DNA of 64,000 nucleotides, from contig JANEZZ010002694.1 in assembly GCA_026122225.1 (NCBI GenBank), positions 434,001 to 498,000 on the forward strand, in the 5' to 3' direction. Shown piece after piece: positions 11,620 through 22,312 of the stretch. Below the pieces are notes generated by a model. It had not been told where the DNA came from, did not search any database, and worked only from the letters and a program-made list of their open reading frames with translations. Source of the DNA: Heloderma charlesbogerti. Taxonomy: Eukaryota > Chordata > Lepidosauria > Squamata > Helodermatidae. Numbering within the stretch: position 1 is the stretch's first letter; every line of letters starts with the position of its first letter. The position numbers and the translations under genes are program-made.

Positions 11620-11765
11620 AGCTAGGGGGTGGGATGGAGGGCTTTCCGCGATATGCCATCAAAGCAGCGAGCCAGTAATTGTGGCATATGATCCTTCGGC
11701 TAAGATGTTGCCCAGAAAAGGAGGAGGCCCATCTTTTAAGCTGGGCCTGATGTTCTAGGGCAGTT

Positions 11766-11895
11766 TTCCCTAAGCTGGTACTCTCCAGATTTTTTTGGAC
11801 TACAACTCCCAGGATTCCAGGCCACTGGCTATGCTGGCTGAGGCTGATGGGAGTTGAAGTCCAAATCACGTGGAGAGCATGAAGTTGGGGAAAGC
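11766..11895. mobile_element. Palindromic hAT-like MITE
   Basis: Facing arms read ctggtactctccagattttt...ggactacaactcccag and tgggagttgaagtccaaatc...gagagcatgaag. It lies between tRNA cassettes 2 and 3. Confidence 0.7.
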
Positions 11896-12052
11896 TGCTG
11901 TAGAGGTATAGGTCTTGCTTAAGGTGTGAGAGGTCCTAAGTTCAAATCCTAGGCAAGAGAGGGCCTATCCCTTTGAAATCCCCCCCGCACACACCACAGT
12001 GGACAGAAAAGCCTCCTGAAGGATTGCAGACTTCCAGAAGGGGCCCCAAGCA

Positions 12053-12124
12053 GGAATCCCTGGGGAATGAATCCAGGACCTCCTGTTTACAAGACAGGCA
12101 TGTTGCCACCTGGGCCATGGTGCC
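12053..12124 (-). pseudogene. tRNA-Thr(TGT)-like pseudogene, cassette 3
   Basis: 72 nt. Anticodon arm CCTGTCTTGTAAACAGG is perfect with anticodon TGT. The 5' acceptor strand is GGCACCA but the 3' strand has decayed (GGGATTCC), and the T-loop reads GGATTCATTCC. Confidence 0.7.
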
Positions 12125-12221
12125 CAGAGAGACGTCTCAGCATCTCTTGCCATCCTTTGCATCAGCAAGGGGGAGACCTGTCACTGAGGAGATACTGCCT
12201 CCACTCTTTAAAAAGTGTTGT

Positions 12222-12291
12222 GCACCAGCTGGGACTCGAACCCAGCTCACGAGACTGGAATCCTCACATGTTGCCTCTGCACCAGTGACAC
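12222..12291 (-). pseudogene. tRNA-like unit X, cassette 3
   Basis: 70 nt with the best T-arm of the X units (CTGGGTTCGAGTCCCAG, perfect stem, good B-box). The acceptor 5' strand has diverged (GTGTCAC). Anticodon region TGAGGATTCCAGTCTCG. Confidence 0.5.
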
Positions 12292-12344
12292 AATGCGAAC
12301 ACCTGCTTGTAGGTGCTTCTGCCTCCCACTACCGTTAGGATAAC

Positions 12345-12840
12345 TCCCAGGTTATCTGAAAGACCATATTCTCCCCTATGAGCCTACTCGTGCCCTGAGA
12401 TCTTCAGGGGAAGCCCTTCTCGCTGTCCCGCTACCATCACAGGCACGCCCTGTGGGAACGTGGGGGAGGGCCTTCTCGGTGGCTGCCCCAAGGCTTTGGA
12501 ACTCCCTTCCAAGGGAGGCGAGAGTGGCACCTCCTTGATATGCTTTCGTAGGCATGTAAAAACTTTTTTGTTCCAGCAGGCCTTTGCGGATAACTACTCT
12601 GGACCTGTGAAAATATGACGGATGGATACTATTTTTCTTGTTGTCTTTTGATGTTTTGATGTTTTGATATTTTTACAATTTTAATACTTATTATTTAATT
12701 ATATTTTTCACTTTTGTACACTTGTACTTATATTTCTATTTATAGGTTTTAACTGTATAAGTTTTAATGTTGTGATGCCGCCTTGAGTCCCAGTATTGGG
12801 GGAAAGGCGGGATATAAGCATAATAATCATAATCATAAGC
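12345..12840 (+). mobile_element. L2-clade LINE 3' end inserted within tRNA cassette 3
   Basis: It carries the degenerate ORF2 C-terminus (ggccttctcggtggctgccc, then ctttggaactcccttccaag, the RAFSVAAPRLWNSLP type) and a 3' UTR ending gggggaaaggcgggatataa and (taat)n. It lies between units X and Gln of the third cassette and lengthens that cassette by about 500 bp. Confidence 0.8.
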
Positions 12841-12907
12841 TGAGTAGTAAAAATGTACTATGCATGAAAAAGTCTCCCATCCCTGAAGACATTACATGCA
12901 GAAATAA

Positions 12908-12975
12908 GGTCCCACCAACACTTGAACTCGGATCGCTGGATTCAAAGTGTGTGCTGGCCATTGCACCAGGGGACC
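12908..12975 (-). pseudogene. tRNA-Gln(TTG)-like pseudogene, cassette 3
   Basis: The minus strand begins GGTCCCCTGGTGCAATGGCC and contains ACTTTGAATCCAGCGATCC, then GAGTTCAAGTGTTGGTGGG. Anticodon is TTG. Three bases are missing on the 5' side of the anticodon stem, which would prevent normal folding. B-box is preserved. Confidence 0.75.
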
Positions 12976-13213
12976 CACTGTAGTACCCTTTCTGCAATAT
13001 GGAGTCAGAACAGCAAACCAGGAATTTTAGCATAGATTCCATATGCCAAACATTTGCCCAGGAAAGCAGAAGGCCCTTCATTTTGCCCTGCGTGCTGGGC
13101 TGGTGGGGAAGAGAGGCTTGTGCTTCAGAGGCTTTTCCCCCTCAAAGGCGCCTGGGACTGAGGGCTGAAAAGTATCCTGAGGGCTTGTGCACTTCCAAAA
13201 GGAGACACAAACA

Positions 13214-13285
13214 GGCACCCCTGGAAGTTGAACCCAGGACCTCCTGTTTACTAGGCAAACGCTTTGCCATCTAACCCATGGTGCC
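13214..13285 (-). pseudogene. tRNA-Thr(AGT)-like gene or pseudogene
   Basis: 72 nt: acceptor GGCACCA/GGGTGCC (6 of 7 pairs), D-arm GGGTTAGATGGCAAAGC, anticodon arm TTTGCCTAGTAAACAGG with AGT, and T-arm CCTGGGTTCAACTTCCAGG. The closest to a complete tRNA in the window. CCTTTTGG lies about 15 nt downstream as a possible Pol III terminator. Stem mismatches suggest it is no longer functional. Confidence 0.65.
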
Positions 13286-13468
13286 CAAGGCTTTGGCGCT
13301 TGCACATTCCCCAGACATGCATACATTTGCTCCTGGGTGTGGATGTATGCGCTTAGCCCAGCCTGCTTGGAATCTTGTAGGGTGTGTGTGTGTCAGGAAA
13401 ACAGACAAAACTGCGTATTAAAAAGCAGCCGGAGTGAATCCACACTTCCGAAGAGGCACTCACACCAA

Positions 13469-13539
13469 GGCACCACTGGAAGTCGAACCCAGGATCTCGT
13501 TTACAAGACAGGTGCTTTAGCCAGCTCAGCCATGGTGCC
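13469..13539 (-). pseudogene. tRNA-Thr(TGT)-like pseudogene
   Basis: 71 nt with a perfect 7-bp acceptor (GGCACCA with TGGTGCC), good A-box (TGGCTGAGCTGG) and B-box (GGGTTCGACTTCC). The anticodon strand CCTGTCTTGTAAACGAG lacks two bases on the 3' stem side. Followed by the same conserved spacer motif (tcactgaggacccaccgcctcc, near 13600) as the other cassettes. Confidence 0.7.
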
Positions 13540-13639
13540 CAGAGGAGGAATGCCGCAGCCTTCTGGTCCTCATTTGGCTAGGTGAGGCAGAGACCTCCTG
13601 CTCACTGAGGACCCACCGCCTCCATTTTCCAAACCTACA

Positions 13640-14790
13640 AGTGGGAGCTAGTAGAGACTGGGGTGGGCCAGCCTCAAGCCTGGCTCATCGACATTTTCTG
13701 TCAACATCTTTTGAGTTCCACGATCATGGACCCCGCTCCCCTCCCTGCCCCCATGTTATGTCTGTCGTGAAAAGTGAGGTGCGGAACTCCCTCAGGAACC
13801 CTCTCCCTATTATTATCAGGGTGTACAAAAGAGAAAAGGATTCTCTAAACTGCCGGCCAGAGGAATATCTTCCTGAACTAGGCCTGAGGAGTAAAGACAC
13901 AGGCTGCAGCCGATCTGGCTGATGCGTTTTCAGCTGCTCCAACCTCTCATTCCTGTCCCCCAGCTGGAGAGGCAGTTCTCCCCTTGTCAGCTCCAGCATA
14001 TCCAAGTGTTCATTAACAGTCCTCCAGAGTCCAAATGTCAGCACTTCCCAGAAACCAGGAACTCCCCAGCAGACCCAGGGCCACGGAATGGCAGCACAGG
14101 GCAGTTGCCAAGGGCCCAAGGCCTCAAGAGGGCCCAGAGGCACCTTGGAATTGTGGTCCTCTCGCTACTGGGCAGCTGCTGGTTTTCCTTTGCCCAGTGC
14201 TAGAGCCCAGGTAGCTTCAAGTGCCTCCCCTCATTTAAATTCCCCCACAATGCCTCCAGGGCTCCCAACTGTCGCTCCAGCAGGATAACACATGGGGATG
14301 GGGGCAGGAGCATTATGGGGACGTTAAAATGACACGTGTCAGCAGCACCACTTGCCAGCTAGACCAGGCTTTTGTGCTGCTGCTGCGCCCACCTGCGACT
14401 GTCAAGTGAAGGGAAGGAGGGTCCTTAATTTTAACTATGTGTCTTGCCTTGTGTGCAACAGGAAAGGAGAGGGGAAGAGAAGAGTTCTGGGGGGGCGGGT
14501 GTGTGCGCTTTTCTGAAGAGCTCTCTGAAGATTGTTTTCTTTCCCTTTAAACTGATCAATCTTTATTACTGTCCAAAAGGTAGAGATATGTGGCTTGCAC
14601 CCATTCTGGCAGATCTCACATTTTTTTAAAAAACCAACCAACCAACCAACCCACCCCCAGGAACTTTCAAAAAAATAAAATTGATATGTGTTGCACTGAT
14701 AGCAATATTTAGCATTTGATAGTAAGCCTTACACTAAGCATAATGGGTTTTTCTATTCTAAAGCTGCAATCGCCTGAAGTTATTTGAGTA
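13640..14790. other. No feature recognised
   Basis: Moderately GC-rich DNA with overlapping open frames on both strands that resemble no family. An (aacc)n microsatellite lies at about 14632-14657. Confidence 0.4.
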
Positions 14791-14795
14791 ACTAA

Positions 14796-14898
14796 GGGCA
14801 CAATCCTATGCATGTTTAGACAGAAAAGGCGTGGCTGGCAGGGGAATGCTGGGAGCTGTAGGACTTTTTTCTGTCTAAACACGTATAGGATTGTGCCC
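14796..14898. mobile_element. PIF/Harbinger-like MITE (TAA duplication)
   Basis: 103 bp. Terminal inverted repeats gggcacaatcctatgcatgt and acacgtataggattgtgccc, flanked by TAA on both sides (14793-14795, 14899-14901). A 3-bp TAA/TTA duplication is typical of PIF/Harbinger. Confidence 0.8.
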
Positions 14899-14914
14899 TA
14901 AAATACATAGGATG

Positions 14915-15000
14915 AGGCAGGTAGGCTGCAAACCTATACACACTTACCAGGGAGTAAGTTCCATTGAACTCAGTGGGCTTACTTCAGAGTAGACAATTGC
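14915..15000. mobile_element. Palindromic MITE (aatcctatgcacactta family)
   Basis: Contains caaacctatacacacttacc, ccattgaactcagtgg and gcttacttcagagtagac as facing halves. Other copies in the window are near 30605, 36112, 38471, 59404 and 60768. Its ends resemble the Harbinger-like family next to it. Confidence 0.6.
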
Positions 15001-15554
15001 ACTTTAAATCAGTTTATTTGACTAAAGTGGCAGGGCTAAAAATGTGCTCATATACAATTCTATGGACAATTACTTGCCAGGGAAGTTTCGTATCACTGAG
15101 CCTCAGTGTTCCCTAGCTCTGAAATGGGACTTTATGATTAAGAACGCCGAGAGAACTTGCTGTCTCTTAGAACTTGCAAAAGAGAAGCAAACAAGAAATT
15201 CTGCCATGGATTCAATGGCCTACCTCTCACTTACATTCCAGCCTCAGTGTTCCTTCCTGTAAAGATGAATATTTATTTGTTGCCTCAGCATCTAAGGCTT
15301 AGATCAGCTCTGCTAGCTGTTTCTTGGATGGGGCGTGAGTTGATACTGGCTCTGCGCAATCAGACCAGTGGACGAGAATCAGTGACTTTTGCTCATCAGG
15401 AAGGCCTCTCGCCATGGCGCCTTCCTGGTGCAGGGAGTGGGGAGAGGGGAAGGAAAGATGCAGGTTGATTGCCTCCGCCACTGTTTTTCCTCTCCCATTG
15501 TGCTTCAAAGCTGCACCCTGAGAACACCCGCTTCAAAGAGGCACTTTCACAAAA

Positions 15555-15622
15555 GCAGCACTGGGAATCCAATCCAAGATCTCCTCCTGTTATTGAGACA
15601 GGTGCTTCAGCTAGAGAAGCGA
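15555..15622 (-). pseudogene. tRNA-Thr-like pseudogene, outlying copy
   Basis: The minus strand reads AGCTGAAGCACCTGTCTC, then AATAACAGGAGGAGATC and TTGGATTGGATTCCCAGTGC. Flanked by the same gaggcact..cac sequence as the 13469 copy, so it looks like a dispersed member of the array. Confidence 0.5.
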
Positions 15623-15851
15623 TTGTTTGCATCTCTTGTGCCCCACTTCCAGCACAACCTTTTCCGTAGTTTCAGATATTGCAGTAAACTCCCTTTTGGA
15701 AGCACAAGATGCAATAGGTGTGCATGTTGGACTGCTCCTTTGAAATTAACAGGAATTCATGGAAGGTGACTGGCTCTTCTAAGCGCTTTAATTCTCTTTA
15801 GGGCGCTAGTGCATATAGAGCACCCGGCCCTCTGTACCTCTGCTGATGGTA

Positions 15852-16315
15852 AATCCCTATACAACAAAGATGATCAGGGGACTGGAAACAAAGCCCTATG
15901 AAGAGAGACTGAAAGAACTGGGCATGTTTAGCCTTGAGAAGAGAAGACTGAGGGGAGATATGATAGCACTCTTCAAGTACTTGAAAGGTTGTCACAGAGA
16001 AGAAGGCCAGGATCTCTTCTTGATCATTCCAGAGTGCAGGACACGGAATAATGGGCTCAAGTTACAGGAAGCCAGATTCCAGCTGAACATCAGGAAAAAC
16101 TTCCTGAGTGTCAGAGCAATACGGCAATGGAACCAATTACCTGGGGAGGTGGTAGGCTCTCCCACACTGGAGGCCTTCAAGACGAGGCTGGACAGCCATT
16201 TGTCAGGGATGCTCTGACTTGGATTCCTGCATTGAGCAGGGGGTTGGACTCGATGGCCTTGTAGGCCCCTTCCAACCCTACTATTCTATGATTCTATGAT
16301 TCTATGATCAAATTA
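15852..16315 (+). mobile_element. CR1 LINE 3' end
   Basis: The frame carries KMIRGLETKPYEERLKELGM, then LFKYLKGCHREEGQDLF and RQWNQLPGEVV (ORF2 C-terminus). The 3' UTR ends in three copies of attctatg at 16284-16310. 5'-truncated; close to the minus-strand copy at 9432. Confidence 0.95.
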
Positions 16316-16487
16316 CTAGCAGCAGCAAACAGGCAGTTGTCTCTATACTCATCCATCATTCCTAAGGGAGTCCCACCATGCTGATATTGTCTTTTAGACC
16401 CAAGAGATTATCGGACATGTAACATACACCTCACAGGATTGAGTTTGTATTCCTGTGCACCCAGAGCCATTTGCCTAGGGGGAAACT

Positions 16488-16610
16488 TGTGGCCCTCCAG
16501 ATTTTTTGGCCTACAACTCCCATCAGCCCTAGCCAGCATGCCCAATGGTGAGGGACAATGGGAGTTGTAGACCGAAAGGTCTGGAGGGCCACAAGTTGCC
16601 CACTCCTAGC
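16488..16610. mobile_element. Palindromic hAT-like MITE
   Basis: Facing arms cttgtggccctccagatttt and aggtctggagggccacaagt, with actcccatca and aatgggagtt towards the centre. Confidence 0.75.
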
Positions 16611-16808
16611 CTAGAGGAATGGGCTACCTTCACTTCATCCAATTTGCATCCAAACCGAGTCACGTTTGGAAGAGCCTGAGCTCAATGCTAATGATAAAAT
16701 ACAAAAAGGATGCAAACATTCTTCCTGCTAAAGGGCTGTGTCCATCCAGGAGACTTTTTTCCAGCTTGAATTGAGAAATTTTGTTTTGTTTTTAGAAAAG
16801 TTTTCTCA

Positions 16809-16892
16809 CACCGCAATCTTATGTATGTCTAGACAGAAAATGCTGGGAGTTGTAGGACTCTTTTCTGTCTAAACAAGCATAGGATTGCGCCC
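16809..16892. mobile_element. PIF/Harbinger-like MITE
   Basis: Ends cgcaatcttatgtatgtcta and aagcataggattgcgccc, followed by TTA. Same family as 14796-14898, with a shorter centre. Confidence 0.7.
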
Positions 16893-17344
16893 TTAATGTC
16901 ATACAACCGCGGACATTAAATGTAGCTTAAAAAGGAGAACAAGTATTATTTTATAACACATATTACACGTTCAGCAAAGCTTCTTGATTGTTCCCTTCAA
17001 TCACACTGGCTATATACTACAGAATAATGTCATTTCAATAACAGCAGATTCTTAAAAGTGTCAAATATGCTTTAATGTTTGGGATATATACATACTTTAT
17101 ACACAGAGAGACCAGAATAGCTCTATAAGTGATACTTACATCTAATGTTTCCCTTTTTAATAGACAAAACCCAGGGATTCATATAAGTGGAACCTGAGCC
17201 CCAAATCACATCAAATACTGCAGGTCGTGCAGCAGTCCTGAGTGAACCAGAATCAGAGGGTGAAGATACATGTAACATATTTTACAGGCTGACCTGTAAA
17301 CTCTCTCACTACATTCACTTTAAATATACCCGATTCCCTTGAAG

Positions 17345-17578
17345 GCAGCCTTCCCCAACCTGGTGCCCTCTTGATTTGTTGGACTACAACTCCCACTACA
17401 ATGGCCATGCTGGGTGATAGGAGTTGTAGCATCTGGAGGGCACCAGGGTAGGCAGGCAGATGTAGGCAACCTGGTGTCCTCCAGATGTTTTGTACAACTC
17501 CCATAATCCCTGATTGGCCATGCTGGATGGGGCTGATGGGTATTGTACTCCAAAACATCTGGATGGCATCAGGTTCCC
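17345..17578. mobile_element. Two palindromic hAT-like MITEs side by side
   Basis: The first (about 17345-17450) and second (about 17463-17578) each have ctggtg.cctc..gat arms facing their reverse complement (catctggagggcaccagg; catctggatggcatcagg). Head-to-tail arrangement. Confidence 0.7.
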
Positions 17579-17589
17579 TACCCCTGAGG

Positions 17590-19520
17590 TTGATGGAAGG
17601 CTGATCTGGGCCCACACTTTTGTAGGGGAAAATAGCTCTGCAGATTTCAAACAGAAGCACGGTGCTGATTGGCTAGCAACAGTGCTGTAATCAAGAAAAA
17701 CCCCAGTCGCTGGAGCAGTGTTGCACTTTAAGAAGCCAAAAAGTTTCCTTTTTTATTAATAAAGTGATACATGTGAACAGACAAAGGCATGAACATTTGT
17801 GTGCTGCTTTTAAAAAATGGAACGGTGCAGAGTTTGCTTGTGGAAAGAGGGAAGGGTCAAGTATAAAGGCTGTGCCAGGATTTGATTAGCTGATATGCAC
17901 TTCCGTTGTTTTGTTGCAAAGCTACCCTTGCAGAGCAATGAGAGAATTTGCTGCAAATTCTGTTTTTGATTTATATTACAAGTGTCTTCACCTGAAACTC
18001 CTTGTACCAACATGTTACATTGTCTGGAACAAAAAATTTCCCACAATCGAGGGAAGGTGAAAACTAAGTACTTGAAATTTGGGGACATTGTTTACTACCA
18101 TGCAGGTGACAATCTCCTAAGAAGACTATATTCTAGGTCTGCATCTGTGTAAATTGCCCAGTGAAAAGTGCATCTTGTTCATAATCTATCCCACATCATT
18201 GGAGAGAGACAATGGAAATCACTGAGCACATGTCAGAATTTATAATGTCAAGAAGAAAGAGCTAGTTATTAAAACAATGGCCATCTCTACTGGGATCTTG
18301 GCATAGATTCAAAAAAAGCATTAGCTGTGTAGAAACCATGCGACTCTGATTAAAAGAATGGCTGAGATACAGCAAGATTCTATGTTAGAATACATTTATC
18401 ATAATACTCATATGAAAAGATACACCTCCGTGGGGTTAGAGCCTAAATGTCAAGGCCTCTGTGTCCTATTCTTGGGATGGATGTTTTGTTTTCTAAATGG
18501 ATGGAATAAAACCAATATTTAGTGCGTAATTATGACAAAACTACATAATCTGTACATTCCAAGGTGTTCACTTATGCGCTGGACATAAAGATAGTCCATA
18601 GAAAATTTGTCTGACTTCCAAGACATAAAAGAGTAACGGAGTAGCATTTGTTCTTGGGTAAACTCCTTTCAAACTGAAAAGACATTTGTAAATATTATAG
18701 ATTGATGATAGACAGACAGACAGACAGACAGACGTACGTATCCAAGGATTTGGGCTAATGACTGATGTGGTTAGAAGCAGACTGATGTTAGGTGTCACCT
18801 CCCCCAAAGAACTAACTCTGCAATTTGACATCTTGGTGGCAAGTATGCTGCAGAAATAGCACGTTAAGTAAACCTCTATCCACCAAGCTACATAAACACT
18901 GACATTTAGCATCTCTATGTGCATGGGCTGTGTATAATGCAACACCAGAATGCTCCAGACAGAAGAGGGACTTTATTCCTTTCCCCCTGCACTGCAATTA
19001 GAAGTAGCGAGATAAACTTTCACAGTCCCACCTGCTATTACCTCTTGTGAGCATTGCTCAGAGAGGCGAAGTGCAATTTCTCTTTTTAGATGCCTCTCGC
19101 ATAATAATGCAAGTTGTTTGTTTTCTTTGGAGCCGGTCACACAGTCAGCAGGACAGGATCAAAGCTACTTTCTAACTTGACTGGAGTAATAGTTTACATT
19201 TCAAACCTGACTTATTTGCCATTAACTTTGATCTTATAAGTGAGCTTTGAAGCTGCCTAAGGTTGGAAAGAATTCTTAGGTGTATAGTGCCCTGTCATTG
19301 CTTCCAATATAGGATGCCCTGAAGCGCAAGTAAACAAAATTCATTTTCTAAATGAATCCCCTATTTTCAAAAGGCAACCAGACAAAATCATTCCTCCATA
19401 AATAAAGTGTTGCTATCCCAGACCTGACAGGTGCCTTTAAAACTAACAGGGCCTTACTGAGTATTGGCTAAGCAATTTGCCTGTTGTGCCGGAAATAAGT
19501 GGCTGACACCTTAATTTAAA
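17590..19520. other. No gene recognised; one microsatellite
   Basis: AT-rich, probably unique DNA. A (gaca)n tract lies at about 18710-18733. Open frames on the minus strand at 18568-18997 show no family similarity or splice context. Confidence 0.4.
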
Positions 19521-19526
19521 AAGCAC

Positions 19527-19800
19527 CAGAGAGCCAATGTGGCATAGTGGGTAGAGTGTTTGACTGGGACTAGGGAGATCCAGGTTCTAGTTTCTACTTG
19601 GTCACGAAAGTTGCTGAGTAACTGTGGGCCAGTCACTGATTCTCAGCCTAACCTACTTCAAAGGGTTGTTGTGATGATAAAATGGAGAAGAGGAGAACCT
19701 CTTCTCTATAGAAGAGTTAAAAATGAGTTAATTGTTGTGAACCGTCCAGAGAGCTTTTGGGTGGATAGAAATGCAGTACATTAAATTAAAATAAAAAACG
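19527..19800 (+). mobile_element. tRNA-derived SINE (Sauria-SINE-like)
   Basis: The head agagccaatgtggcatagtg, with A-box-like tagtgggtagagtg and B-box-like ccaggttctagtt, is followed by the body phrase gtgggccagtcactgattct and a tail of aaat repeats. Matches the better copy at 38156. Confidence 0.75.
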
Positions 19801-19934
19801 TATCTGCTCATATTCCATTAAAAGGAACCTTATAAACTAAGCCTTAGACCTGTCAGCTGAGCTGTGTCTCTGATTACTGCTACCTGGATTTTCCTATTAA
19901 ATCTGTGGGTCTGATTTCTAAAATAATACTAGTA

Positions 19935-20050
19935 TTACATTATGTCACATTTATATCCCACTTTTTTAACTCTTGCATGGAAATGAAGGCAGCTTACAAG
20001 GTTCTCCTCTCCATTTTATTTATGGCCAATCCTAAGTAATAGTTTATCTG
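19935..20050 (-). mobile_element. SINE/L2-type 3' fragment
   Basis: The plus strand has cacatttatatcccacttttt and aaggcagcttacaaggttct, the antisense of the shared SINE/LINE tail. Confidence 0.45.
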
Positions 20051-20806
20051 ATGGTTCACTATATATGGTATTAGCTACAATTAAATTCAGGTGCCACTCT
20101 GTGCAGTCATCTGAAATCTCAATACTTTTTTCTATGCACTGCAGAAAGTCCTAAAATGTATATTCGACAAAATGAGCACATCTAATTAGGAGTCTCCAAT
20201 GTAGAAGCAATAAGGCTCCCAGTAGGCAAGCTTGGAGTAAGTCTGAACTCATAACCTAAAATCAGTATACTAATTCTTGGTGCAACATGTGCAAAAAGAA
20301 GAAAGAGAAAAAGAGACAGAAAAGCACTCAGTAGTAGTTGAAGGCAAAAGGTAACTAACTGACTCTCACAGAGGTTGTGGTGTTCTTTCGCCATCTTGTG
20401 GTGATTTCTAGGCAACACACCTTGATTAAGTTGGTGCTGGGTGTGGTCTTTTCGCTCTTTTAGATCGGACCCACTGACGATGCCACCTTACGTTTAATTG
20501 CCCTGCAAGGTCCCTGATAAGATGCTATAGTTATAAACGAAAGTCACAGCCCTGCTCAAGTTAATCAGCAGTGGAGATGTCTCAAATTAAATAAACTATC
20601 TCCAGTGCAGCCAAATAAAAAAAAAAAAACTCATCCAGCTTTAATGTTTTCCCTGTAATCTCAAGAAAGTGCACCCAAACTAACAAAAATGAAACAAAGT
20701 AAGTGGAACGTTGTTTGCAACTATGCACAGAGTTCTGAATTACTTTATAAAAATGGCATGGAAAGCCTGGGCTCATGGCCACTCTGTAGCTTCCTATAGT
20801 CTATGG

Positions 20807-20941
20807 AAGCCTTCCTCAACCTGGTGTCCTCCAGACATGTTGGACCACCACTCCCACAACCAGCATGGCATGCCCATTCTGGCTGAGGGTTGTGGGAGTT
20901 ATAGTACAACATGTCTGGAGGCACCAGGTTCGGGAAGGCTA
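20807..20941. mobile_element. Palindromic hAT-like MITE with near-perfect 8-bp duplication
   Basis: Arms aagccttcctcaacctggtg and caccaggttcgggaaggct. Flanks gtctatgg and gactatgg agree at 7 of 8 positions. About 135 bp. Confidence 0.75.
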
Positions 20942-20949
20942 GACTATGG

Positions 20950-22150
20950 CCTCGTTCATTACATAAATGAATCTGGGGCTCACCAGTTCACCCCTCTCCT
21001 CTCCTCTGGCACAGCCCCAAGGAGATTGGACGCTTTCACTTCCATTTTTAACTAACTGCAGTTTACTGTTCTGTCCAAACCCAGACAAACCAAGGTTAGT
21101 CTTAAGTTTAGACTCTTCACTATGGATTATTGAAACAAGCCAAGTTCAAACTATGGTTTATGAAGTAGGCTTGTTTCCCTAAACCAGGGGTGGGCAACTT
21201 GTGGCTATGCTGTATGGGGCTGATGGAAGTTGCAGGCCAAAACATCTTGAGAGCTGCCCCTGTCTTAAACCATAGTTAAGATTAACCACAGTTTAATATT
21301 TGGACGTAACATTAAACTCTGGTTAACTCAAAACTGAAGCAAAAGCTTCTGATCTTCTCTCCATGTGCCAGAGGAGGAGGAGGAGATGGCACAGAAATCC
21401 AGGGCTTGTGCACACAGAAATCCAGGGCTTGTGCGCACAACACACAGCACTAAATTTGAAGCAATACTTCAGGAGCCAACTCACTTTATATGAATGACAT
21501 TTTATAAACAATTAAATGGGCCTATATTGTATGTATTTCCAAAAAAGGAGGAGGATGGAGAGGTTTTTTTGGTCTTATATTATTAACACTGCTATAGGTA
21601 TCACAAGGTATAAAAACAAATGCTTCTAAAATATACAACTCCCCTTCTCCCAGTTTCACCATGAATACATGAGCCAGCCAGGGCTTTGAACCTTGCTAAA
21701 TTCCTTCCATAGACTTGAAACGGTACTCCTGGAACCAGGCATAAGAAATGACATGAAATCTTGCACAGCCAGGTTAGCAAACAAATATATGACAGTTTTT
21801 CTCTGGATTATTCATGTCACTCTGAACTCTCAGAGTGTACGAGGAACAGAAAGAGAACGCACAGTCCTGACCTTTAAACGTTAAACCACACATGCCATGT
21901 CTTAATAAGGCTTTGGGTTCATTTCTTTCAAGTGTTGCTGATAAGTTTCAAGTGTTGCTCAAAAAAACGTTTGTTGTCTGAAGCCCGGTGTGTTTGCTAT
22001 TTGCACAGACAATCCCTCACAATTGCTAACAGATTAGCTGATGCACCAAGACAGATGTCTTCAGTGGGTACTTCCATCAGCAGTAGCACAAACTTTACAC
22101 TCCTATTAAGTGGAATCCTTGGGCAGCATCCAACAGAGCCCACGCACCGG
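20950..22150. other. No gene recognised; minor repeats
   Basis: A degenerate hAT-like MITE at about 21186-21262 and a 24-bp unit (agaaatccagggcttgtgc) duplicated directly at about 21392-21438. The rest is unassigned. Confidence 0.4.
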
Positions 22151-22161
22151 GGGACTCACTG

Positions 22162-22312
22162 TTAGCGCTTCCTAAAGCAACCAGAAATGAGCCGAAACAC
22201 TAATTTCCGGAATGGGGCAGGTCAGTGGAGTGCACCGAAGCAGGCTCTGCTGACCTGTCCTATTCTGGAAATTAGCATTTTGGCTCATTTCCAGAGTTCT
22301 TTAGGAAAGGAC
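22162..22312. mobile_element. Foldback element
   Basis: Left arm gaaatgagccgaaacactaa tttccggaatggggcaggtc pairs with the right arm ending tggaaattagcattttggct catttc. The loop is about 24 nt. Matching continues outwards through ttcctaaag/ctttaggaa. About 85% arm identity by eye. Confidence 0.75.

Larger units (their letters stand above)
10400..13640 (-). repeat. Tandem array of tRNA-like cassettes (Thr, X, Gln)
   Basis: Thr, X and Gln-like units recur in the same order and strand three times: 10405/10581/10795, 11166/11360/11555 and 12053/12222/12908. Spacers are homologous too: a caagggggag motif lies between Thr and X at 10500, 11271 and 12167, and a cagcaaacca-type sequence follows Gln in at least two cassettes. 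Period is about 770-850 bp after removing the inserted LINE. Two more Thr-like units follow at 13.2 and 13.5 kb. Confidence 0.75.

Noticed and set aside
16284..16310. Short direct repeats that might suggest an array
   Set aside because: These are the attctatg terminal repeats of CR1, not a CRISPR or satellite.
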